NCBI GenBank assembly: GCA_000149265.1
Contig: CH003409.1
Span: 1,012,204 to 1,076,203, forward strand
Source: Ciona savignyi
Taxonomy: Eukaryota; Chordata; Ascidiacea; Phlebobranchia; Cionidae
Direction of reading: 5' to 3'
DNA length: 64,000 nucleotides
In this document: positions 47,216-58,900 of the stretch, one piece after another
Numbering within the stretch: position 1 is the first letter of the stretch
How the letters are laid out: every line of letters starts with the position of its first letter
Program-made: the position numbers and the translations under genes
Notes under the pieces: generated by a model
The model's database searches: none
What the model was told of the DNA's origin: nothing
Seen by the model: the letters and a program-made list of their open reading frames with translations, nothing else

Positions 47216-48035
47216 TAAACTAGCCGTGATATATGCCTCTAATTACAACCTATTCTTCCAAGACACCTATGTCCTTTATATATTCTAACGAGAACCATTG
47301 CAGCCTTAATAGCGAGAAATCACATAACTGTTATTACTAGGTTACAATGCAAGGATTCGATACAATCCTTATCAGTGTGAATGAATGGATGAATGTTAGC
47401 TTGTCGTACAGGAAGAAATATTTATATAGTTGAGCTTGTTTTTGCAAGCTTTATTGTAATATTAATACTAATAAAATTGAGACATTACCATAACTTAAAT
47501 TTTGGCAAGCGTTTAGTGATGCTTAAATGAGAGTACAGCGCACGTGGACGTGGGTCAAATTGTTTACCACCTTCGGCCGAAGCGCGCTCAAAACGCTCTG
47601 TGTGTGCTTAGCAAACATGTTCCACCTGGAACCCAGGGTTTGTGGAGCAAACATTACGTCTCATGTTGCCTCGTCGACATTGCGTCCTAAGATGCAGACA
47701 AAATTTATTGACGTACCGTTAACGACACTTATTAATTCGCTCGTCACGCAAAGTTATTTCAGGTCGGTGGGAATCGCTAGTTTTAAGCAAGTAAGCTTTT
47801 CAGGAGTGAGCTTTGTTTTTATTCAGATAATAAGCGACCCACATTTTTAATTTGTATATGTACAGGCAATTAGGTAGTTAGTTAGACACATACATTTTTA
47901 AATTTGACAAAAAGCACATTAAACAATGTCTAGTTAATTTAAGTTATGAATATATTTTAGGCTGGGTTCGGTCGTGCGTTATACCAAGTGTAGAGTCTTT
48001 TACAATGTTTTTGATGGTGTGGCTGATAAAATACT

Positions 48036-49908
48036 ATGCCCAACATGAATAACGCGGGAAAGGGAGCGATCGACTATTCACAAAGCGTTCTACCCGAAGT
48101 CGCACAAATAGCTAGCGACAAACAAAGCCAAAAAAACGAACGGAAAAGGATTCAAGAACTCACTTCCTACCAGTGTAAACTTCTGCAAGAAATCCACGAA
48201 AGTGGAGTCACCCATTCGGCTCTGCTTCGATTTTTGCGAGCAAAGGAGCTAATTTTTGAGGGGCATGGTAAAATAAACTATCTGAAGTCAAACAATGCAC
48301 CTGGAGATAACGAAACCCCCGAAGCATCTCAGAAATTGCCTTTAGAAGGAAGTCCGCCGGAGGACACGCCCCCGACACAAAATGGCGATGAACAAGCGGT
48401 AGAAAAACAAGAAAATGGGAAGTCGTGTATGGAAACACATTCATCCAAACAGACTAAACCGATCGACGTATTTAAAGAAACAAAAACCAGTTCCACCGGA
48501 ACTGAAACAATGCTAGAAATGAAAGAGCAATACACTCAAACAGATGATGAAATTGAGGATGGTGAATTTAAACGGTAAGTATCCCAAAAAGTTACTTTTA
48601 AATAGAGAAATATTACATATTTTCATTAAAATACTTATCCTACAGGCCATGGAACCCTGAGGAAAAATCAAACAGAAATTTAAACGACGCAACTGCCAAG
48701 CCATTTGTATCACTGTTGTCAACTATCCAGTCTGAGCAAAGCAATCAAGTGCTGTACTGCAAGGTGGAAACTCCCGATGGATCGCGTAACCAACAATTCT
48801 CTACCATGTCTACACCTTCGGAATCTAGCGACGGCGTCGTTTACGCGAATTTCTCCCCGAAGACGGAAATAAATATAAAGAAAGACAGCAGCCCGGACTA
48901 TGCCGGCGGGCAGCATGATGTGAGGGGAGAGAATAATGATCCACGAAGTAGGACCGATGGCCAAGACAAATCCGAGAATCTTCACGTTCAAACTTTGCCG
49001 ACGAGCTCGGATCACTCTGAAATCCGTCCACAGCAATATTTCGAGGAAGAGAAACTCTCCTCGGAGCAGCAGGCGTACATAAACGATCACATAATGATGA
49101 ATCAAAGGATCAACAGCAGTCTAATGCTACCGCCAACTCCGGCGTCTTTACAGCCAAACATGCAACCGCAAATGTCCGAATATAATTCTGTTTTAATAAC
49201 CCCAGAGACAATGAGTCAATACTACCCCCAAATAACTTCAAGTTCAGTCAACCTTCCAGCAAACGTCAGTTATAATGGCAGCACTGGTGGCACTCCTGAA
49301 AACGTAATCACAATCTCCTGTGCAAGTCAACAGCAGTCATCTCAGGAGTCCGTACCTCCAACTTCCTCCCCGCCATCTCAAGCTTACATCTCGCATTTCC
49401 CCCATGACGGTCAAATGGTGAACGGGGATGCCATTCGCGGGTTGCCACACGGTTCGCACGTTATACACCACCGACCAAATGCGATTGACAGCTTTCAAGT
49501 TCAACACCAAATGATGCAACAGACTGAAGTCGACGGAAACTACGCCCAAGGGATGGACATCTCCCATCAAGAGATAACTCTTCAGCAGCTTCAAACTGTA
49601 TACGATCCGGCTCGGAATATGTACGTCTACCCGGGACATATCGATGAAAGCAATTCCGCAGCAATTCAGCATCACGTAATGGACATGCATCATGTAGGCA
49701 TGCCGACAAAGACCGAAATGGACCAGGACGACGCATACAGCCAGTCTAGATCGAGATCACGACTGAGAAAACGAGAATTGGACAAGCGGGAAGACCACGA
49801 CGCTGATCAATACGATTGCTCCCCCACAGCCGAGAAAACTATCGACGACATCCTGAAAGGATCTCCGGGGAATGATGAACGGAGAGCGTTAATCGATAAT
49901 TTACTAAG
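48036..49908 (+). other. HNF1: HNF1 exons 1-2: dimerization domain and expanded linker
   Basis: Exon 1 holds the dimerization segment ([34 protein letters not shown]), then an acidic, Ser/Thr-rich stretch ending [11 protein letters not shown]. Exon 2 begins PWNPEEKS and runs 1263 bases with low-complexity Gln, Ser, Pro and His content and no recognised domain until RALIDNLLR, the normal lead-in to the POU-specific domain. The intron between them (48575-48645) is only 71 bases. Confidence 0.9.
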
Positions 49909-52900
49909 GTCAGTAAGTGTAATATTTAAAAAATATTTTTCACGTTATTTTAAGAACTTATCTGTATCGTCTTTCGAAGCAGAGTTTTATTTAATAAGCT
50001 CATCAGGTTTTCCGTTAATCTGCAATTTCCATACACAAAAAGAAACGGTGTTAATTCGGGATAAGGCTCTTTGTATTTAATTTGTGTGAGTAAAACAATA
50101 TAGAATACAATATAAATTGTCCCAGAAACATGCTGGAAATAGTCCAAAGGTAATTCCCCTTTTAAAATCGTATACAATGCGCGCCTCGTTTTGTATTTAA
50201 CGATAAACTCAAACATAGTATCTATTTTGTATCTTGATAATCATTGATTAGCAATACATTCGGATACACCATGTCCATTGACTGGATCGGTGTAACAACC
50301 TGGCTAACCTTATTCCAATCGTTGTTTAAAGTCTTGGTAGATCATTTATTTCAGTCAATCTTTGACTAGTATCTAAAGATATGCGTCTATTCATGACCAC
50401 GATACCATCTTATTTCCTGATCCTTTTCTTAATATGTTAAGCATTAACGCGTTGGTGAATGGCATGGGTCACTAGCTTTCCACAAAAGCAAGTCGGCTAA
50501 AAATTAACCTCCAGTCGGAATTTTGTACAATGAAAGTACTATTAATGTATAACCGACGAATAGTCTTTTCGGCAAGGTATTATTAACCATTCAACAGTCG
50601 TATCTGGAACTGTAAAGGTGGGTGGACGTATAGTACTACTGGATACCTCAGAGCGTGTTTTATTTTGGATACACTGTAGTTTTAAGTTTCGCCATTTAAA
50701 TGAAGTATCATAAGGAAACATAGACTAGTATGGTAAGCTCCTTGCGTTTAACCGAAAGTCAATATAGCTCCAGTATAGTTTGAACTCTGTGCGTAAATAA
50801 GTTCTCCCGTTGCTAATAATTCAGCAAACGAAAATTGCGTCGATTCCTGTAAAAAAGCGGTGTCATCGTTTGTGCTATCGCCCTAGAGGACGTTTACGTC
50901 CTGGTAGGTTTAATATTGCGCAATACTCAAGCCGATCAGATGGTACGACCTGTAGAGCTATTGTTCAGTTTATAGTTCAAACATCCGTCTGTTTGCTCGC
51001 GTATAAAGCGGGTATTGTCGTACGTGGGATGATAAAGCATTTTGCCAATCTAGGCCCGTTTTGTGCCGCCCAACATAGAGTCAAAAGCCCAAGAAAAAAC
51101 TGATTTATTTTTTGGATTTTTACTTTCACATAGAAGTGAAATTTTCTATCGTACGAGGCCGGCATGCCTATAAATACCAAAAAAATGTCACTGGATATGT
51201 TAAGTAGTTTTTGGATTGACAGAAACCATTTTTACATTTGCCGCGAAGGGCTTTTTAATTATCGCCATTCGATAATAAATCACCGAGTTATACGAGTCTA
51301 CAGGCACATTAAGGGTTGTTTAACCCAGAGCCGTCAAATTTTCGTTTCAAACCGATAAAAGCTTGTTTGAATATCCGTTGCCGAGCAGTCCAGCAAACAT
51401 GCTAATCGGGCCTTATTTGTTCGTCCTCGATGTGCAGTTACGAGCAATATTTTACAGACATCTGGTTTGTCAGCCTTTTTTACAGGCATTTGGCTTGACG
51501 TTGGGAACTTTGTACTTACTTAGAGTGAAGAACAATCGTGGAATGTATTTTATTAAACAACGCAGTTATTTCGAACAAATAAACACATTACATGTATGTA
51601 ATGTGTGTTATAACACAGTTGTTTGGTTTTCACACTAGCAAATCATTACAGGTGTAGATGACCCAAATTTTGCCTGTATCGAAATCTAACCGTTTGTTTT
51701 GCTTAATGTTGTCCCCAAATATATATATGTATATTATCCTCCGCTACAATTATTGCCCCAATAGTTAAAGATACTACGTCGAAACGCTCATAGATAATCA
51801 CATATATGGCTACTTATTTATAAAAATTTGATCAAGCCATTTGCCACCACTTTATATAACTTATACCCGACTAGTTACTGCCGTCACGTGAGCATTGGTT
51901 AAATTTTAGCTTGCTCTGTTGCGATGGATAGGTTGCCAGTTACACTTACATGTCCGGATACTTGGTAAAATATTAACGCCATGTAGACAACATAGAGTAA
52001 AACAAAATATAGTAAATCATTTGCTCGCAATAGCAAACCTCTTCCATATATAAATTCGACGGGATTTCACAAGACGGTGGGTAATTGCTAGAAACTCTGT
52101 CAATGACCGATCAGGTTACGCCTTCGTCTGCATAGTCTATTAAAGAAATGCATGCATAGAGTTTGAAGGGTTGTTTTAAGCAAGTCGTTTGAATGACACT
52201 GAGCGTCAATTTTGAGATATTGTCTTTCTGCTAACGAGACCGACTTATGTCGTTCACCATATTCGGTATTAAACTAGCTAACATATTGAAAGTAGTCTAG
52301 CTTTACAGTTGTGTAATAACAATTTAAATGCCAAAGTTTAAATTGTAAACATATAGAAGTGTGTGTGGGTATGAACCCACACTGAAGCAGGTTCCGATAT
52401 CAATATTTTGTACTTTTAATTAATCGTCAATTTTGTTGTAGTGTTTCAAACTGAATTTTTAAATTAAACAGAATACGTGTCATAAGGGTTACACTGAGCC
52501 CGGGAATTCCGGGCCGCTTGGCTTGAGCAAATATCATTTAGCTTGTCTTGTTTGTATTGTAAAGGTCGGTTATGTAGCCGGGCTCCCCTCTGAGATAAAG
52601 CGGATTAATCATTTACTAAGACAAACAGAAATATACAGTAACAGTATTGTATCCAATTTAGCTATGTACTGAATGCTTGACACAATCTACTACTTCATGC
52701 AATATTTTCTGAATTTACAGAATTATAAAAAAACATTCGAACACATTAATTTCATATAAATAAGCAAACACCTTAAGTATTTATAAGAAATGGGACAACA
52801 AATTACATTAAATTTGCACTAGGTTTTGTTGTAACAAATTGCTTAACTGCTATAATATAATTTTGATTGGATAATCCAGACAAGACCCATGGAAGGCAGC

Positions 52901-55900
52901 CAAGAATATCAAGAATTACATGGGCAGACACAACATTCCACAGAGAGAGGTCGTCGATTCCACCGGTAAATCTAGAAGATTTTTTAAGCAAGAAATCAAG
53001 AAGTTTAAATTCTACTTTTTATATCTATTCGTTTCAAAATCTTATTTTTTTAAATTCATTATCACGAATTTTTTCTTATTATTATTTTGTCAAAGACTTT
53101 TTCTTTTCGTCTTAGGTTTAAACCAAAGCCACCTGTCCCAGCACCTAAATAAGGGCACGCCCATGAAAAATCAAAAGCGGGGATTATTATACGCTTGGTG
53201 GGCGAAAAAGAAAGACGAGGTGGCTGCTCGTAAGTGGATAATTTTTGGTTTTTACCCTTTCACTGTAATAATCTACTGCGTACAGTAACATACATATACA
53301 TGAGTAGCCGACAAAGCGTCAAGTGAGATGTAATCACGTTGTTGTTGTCTAGTAAGTTAGGCAACTTTCAATCACAGGATTTATTAAACTACGAATATAA
53401 ATAAACAAAATATAAAAGTAATTAGTATCTTACAATCTACACAGACCAAGTTACAATGCACATTAAACTATACTAAATGGTTCAATGTAAAACTGAAGTA
53501 GGTGCAGCGATTACCTTGCAGCGAGCCTCGGAAAAAAATAAATTTTGGCCAACAGGCAAAAGCGTTTGCAAATTCCAACATCAAATTCATTCATAGAGAT
53601 TGTATTGTACATAATCGCTATAGTCATTATGTCATCTTCTTTCTTTAGTTTTTGTGACAGGACATTCATATATTTTGTGTGTCACATTTGTATCAGGGAC
53701 AGCATATTAAAACCGCCAGTGAATAATTAGAATTCGTGTCATCACGCATTACTGAACTTGTCACTTGATTACAGAGTTCAAGATCGCTCAGAGCGGCATG
53801 GGAGCAGAGCAAGTGGAAGAAGCCGCTGGAGTCAGTCCAAGAGCACGAAGAAACCGATTCAAATGGGGACCGGCTTCACAGGTATAAATTAAAGACGGAC
53901 ACTGGATTATATTCAACATCAATCATTGAATATTAGAATTAGGCAATGTTAATCTATTTAGTGCCTTGGTCAGGGATTGAAGAAGAAACTTTACTTGTTA
54001 GCTATGGGCTGACCTTCAATTAGGCTACTCTTTTAGTGTAATTTTTGTAAAATCATTCAAGGCGGTTTATAAACTGGCAATGCCTTTCAGCAAATACTAT
54101 ATGACGCGTACCAGCACCAACGAAATCCCACGAAGGAGGAACGGGAAGAACTGGTGAAGAAATGTAACCGGGCTGAGTGTAACCAACGGGGAGTTTCCCC
54201 TTCGCATGCAAATGGCCTTGGCTCAAACCTGGTCACAGAGGTAAGATTCGTTCGAACTGGTATGGTGCCCCTTATTGCTGTTGGGCATGTTACACAAGTT
54301 AAAGCTCAAGGCGAAACTCGCGTTTGCCTTTGGAGGGAAATGCGTATTGACTTTTTATAGCTATAATACCTCGTGCTTGTGGTAATAGTGCCGGTGATAT
54401 TCAAATGTAAGGTTATTAGTTGATATTCCGTGTATTTATTTACGATTAGAGCGAACCTTATTTTTAATGTCATTAAAAGAAGCATAAAACGACAATATGA
54501 CAGTCGTTAAAACTAGTTAAGAACTAGTGTTATAAATCCACACCTAAAACTGAATTTTTATCTTATTCTACTCCTCCCAGGTGCGTGTATACAATTGGTT
54601 TGCCAACCGTCGTAAGGAAGATGCTTTCAGGCACAAGTTAGCACAAGACACTTACATGGTAATATATAATGTCACACAATTAATTTTGTAATACCAAACC
54701 CTTTTTTCTGATTTGTGCAATCAAAGGGCGATACGGAGACTTGCCAGGCCACGGATTCAGCAGATATTAACCATAACGGACCGCCTAACAAGATTCAAAT
54801 ATTGGATTCTTATGCAAAAGGTTAGTTCTACTAAAGGCTACATAATACACGGCTAAATATTCTTTAATGTCGATTACCATTTTAAACTATACGTTTTTAA
54901 TGTGTTTAGATTCAGAGATGTATACTAATCAACGGGAGCATGAGATACACCGTGACCTAATCAAAGTCGAGATGCCACACGACAGAAGCCACGCACCGAC
55001 GCCTCACGCCACGCAAAACATGCCACACGTCACACCCACCGAAGAGACATCTGATGCGACACGAAATGTTCAGGTCACGCAGGGAGAAATGGCTTCTATG
55101 CAAGGATCTAGGACTTCGAGAAGGAATCAGCATTGTAGCACACAAGCTGGTAAACTTATAGATTCGAAAATTCAAACATTTAAATGTTTTAATACAAAAT
55201 TAAAAACAGATGGTTGTTAACTCTGTTTTAGATAGATATATTATACTTTATTAACCCCTGGTTTAACTAATATACTTACTTAAAGTTTAAACAGTTTGCC
55301 CCACCCCCATATTTGTCTAGTTAGAAAATTTACATTTCAAACAACGTATGTATTTGCATATATACGTATTTTTTACGAGACTTTGCTTTAACCTGGGAAC
55401 ACTGGATATTTCGCTAGGTCTGTTTTTTATTTTGTTTGTACAATATTCGGACGCGTTAACCCTCTGGGCACACAAAGCTTACCGCACATTATTTTTCAAA
55501 GCTTTAGCGGGGTGATTTTGTAATTACTTCTACATTTTTAATTATTTTTTAGGTGTGGCCGCCTTGCTGACTACATCTATTCGAAATTATCAAATTTAAA
55601 TAAGACGTATTTTAACGACGATCGAAAAACTAAACTAAACAACCTCTCTTTTTTTTACCGGGCTCGGTTTCAATCCCAAGATGGGCTCGTCACTAATTCC
55701 GTTTTTTATATGTAATTGATATATGAATCAGCCGCTACCCTGATATATGAATCGGCCGCTACCCTGATGTATGAATCGGCGTTATCCATTCGGCCACACG
55801 ACCGTACTCAAACAACCACTCTTTTTGTTTTTCTCGAGCCAAGTTTCGAACCCATAATGGGCACAACCACTCTTAGGTTTTTAAAATTTGACTTGCTCTT

Positions 55901-58900
55901 TAGCTCCACCTGGCGTGGTGATTACAAATCTCCCGCTGCCAGCCGATATTCAAAGAGGGGAGCAGTTTTCTACTGTCAGCACCTACAGTTCACTAACCAA
56001 CGTGACGCCGACAAAGGTAAATTAGGTTAAAATTTATGTATGTGTCAGAATGGTGATAAAATACCAAGATCATGTATTACTATAGAAGACTAAACGAAAA
56101 AACACCAAGCCATGTGTAGAGTCTGTCCAGAGATGGATACCTGACCCTAGAAATAATGTAGAGTCTGGTAACCAGTCCAGATTTCTGCTTCTATTTTGCA
56201 GCCTCTACTTGCTGCTAAGGGTAATGGTGCCCAGCGATCGCCTCTTAAATTATACGGTATTCCCAAACTCTTGGCTGGAAGCCTTTATCTAAGGCTCTAA
56301 GTCTCCACGTAAATCAACCAACACAGATTGGGTTTCACTTGTGTTCTATTAGCGTTAAAAGGAAAGAATGCGATTTCTAGGGTGGATTCTCTACCATTTG
56401 CCCTTATTTAATAGAAAGCGGTTAATTAGTCTTACACACTATTAATTACAATTCAAAATAACAAACACAATTTAAGATTACTTTAGATTAACTATCGAAT
56501 CAAAACTGACCGCATGGGAAGTAAAAAAGAAAACTATCACACTGATTCGTGTAAAACATAGAATTATATGATTAATATCCGTAACATTCCGGCCCCAAAT
56601 TATTTTCAACCTTGGGGTAAATAATTTCAAAATACAAAACGGATATTAATACACAAAAGCATGCATCACTGACTCTCTAGTCATCAAGTTAACATTAGTT
56701 ATCAAAGACACCGGTAATGAGTTTACATACACCATAAAAGCACAGTTAGCTACAAGTAAGAAAAAGAAAGAAACGAAAGTTAAAGCACATAGGAGGGTAA
56801 TATCAAACGTGGCCCTCAGGAAAGTACAATTGTGTTTCTTTCAAGTCTTGTCATACAACCAGTGTTCGATCACTCCTTCTGTCCATTGCCCCTGCTTCAC
56901 TGGTTCACTATGGCATACCGGCCATTGATCCTCCGGCTCATACACGAACGCCGGCCCCTTCAACCACATTTTCTCTTTCCATTCCTCACCTGACATTAAA
57001 CCAATGTCGGTAGGATTTCTCTTTGTATCCATGTGTCTCCAATGATTTGGAGAAATAGGGTTTTCATTGCAAGTACTGTTCACTACTTCGACTGCAACAA
57101 CCGCAGCAGTCAATTCCAACATCTGCATACTTGTAGGATTTATCGGAGCGACTTGGAACTTGCCCATCACAAAGGAACAAGATATGGCATCATTATTACC
57201 AACTATCCTTGATTGACTTACTGCTCCATACTCTGGTTTGCTCACATCGCAAAATGTACACAATTTTAATTCTTGGATAAAGGATACTGGGCTTAAAACA
57301 TCTAGGTAAGGTTACCTCTTCCAGTTCCAGGTTACCTTTTGAATGTAGCCAGTCTTTCCAAACACTTCTCTGCAGATCAATCACGGGGTAGTTCCCTCCC
57401 ATCTGGTCATTGCACGTGAAACAGTCGACCGACGTGTTCCACGCATGCACCTGCTTTTGAAACAGCACAGGGCGGTATCCATTGCTCAGTAAAGGTGATA
57501 TCTCTGTTTCTGCAATAGAACTTAATAATTCATTACTATTGCTTAAGCACTTATCAGGAAGCTCGGGATCACATTTAAATTTCTTTAATGAACTAAGTTC
57601 TCTCTCTGCCACAATTTCCTTATTAGAAAGGGAATCGTTGCTTCTTTTACATGGAAGTTCTATCTGAAAGTTTGAACTGACCTGGTCCACAGTGGAATCT
57701 ATGATAGCCTGGGACTCATCATCATCTTTTGACAGTTCACTCTTCTGTGGCACTTTTAAATCTTTAAAGTCCTGTGCAGACACTGATAGCGCTTCATCAC
57801 AAGAGTGCTTGTCCGATTTCGCCACATCTTTGCCCAGGAATTGATTGTAAGTACATGACACACTGCCATCCTTAGAATTCAATTCCGCTCCAAATATCGA
57901 CCAGCCTAGACCCGTGTGTAGACCAAGTGGTTCACCACGGTGGCCACATCGTTGCTCCTTCAATCGGAACGCATCCACAACATCGTTGCCCACCAGCAAT
58001 TCGACTGTGGTATTATCTATCTTGGGAAACTGTAAATCATTTAAATGAGGGTACAGCGCTGCTATCTCTTTAGTGGGAATGCGTACTTTGCACATCCAAA
58101 ATTCTATCTGAGACAACAACATTTGTTATATCAAACACATTTGGCTCCTCAATACCTTGAATGTACATCAGGTCCTTAACACAGACCATGGGAGGAAACA
58201 CCATTTTGTGTTTCGATTTTAAAGTTGGGTTCACCAACATCAAGACCAAGTTTCTTTACCAATGCTTGAGAGCACATAGTTATATTTGCTCCACTATCCA
58301 AAAAGGCATATGTCTTAATACACTCCCCGGGACATTCAGTCCATACCTTTACCGGTACCACATTGAGGCTCTTTGGTGCCTTCACATCTTGGTTCTGTTC
58401 AGAAGTGGATACGGATGATATGACATGGTTACTTGTATTCGCGGGAGGAGTCTTTGCATCACAACTGAGGGAAGTCGTAAGAGATAGTTGTGTCTTTTAC
58501 CACAGTCCGAACACCGTCCTTGATAACTACAGTAGCGAAATGCATGGTTAGCTTTTAAACAATTGAAACAAAGGTTATGTTCTTTTACATAGTTCCACCT
58601 TTCCTGCACACCCTTTTCCCTAAAGGTATCACATTTCCACAACGGATGTGCTTGTTCACACAACATACAAGGTGACCTCTCTCTAGGGGCATGTAAAGCT
58701 GTTGTTGCAGAGACTAACCTTTTTGGTGCTCTGTATTTAGGTCCTTCTTCCTTCGATTTACTTAACGAACCACAGTACCTCTGGTAAAAATTGTCTTGAG
58801 TAGCTCGAGCGTGCTCCTGGACCAAGTTCATCAGGTCATCAAATGTAGGCCTAAGCCCATCAACTCGTCTCCTGGTGCTCAATCTGCAAAATTCTAACTT

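Larger units (their letters stand above)
46230..48035. other. Intergenic region between the RTK and HNF1
   Basis: 1.8 kb between two plus-strand genes, holding the RTK 3' UTR, a full SINE-A copy and the HNF1 promoter/5' UTR. A CACGTG E-box lies at 47541-47546 in the less AT-rich stretch 47530-47710. The 107-codon ORF at 47527-47850 has no recognisable domain and is not called. Confidence 0.6.

Noticed and set aside
47527-47850. 107-codon ORF upstream of HNF1
   Set aside because: No domain, no splice partner in phase with HNF1 exon 1, and located where the promoter/5' UTR is expected.
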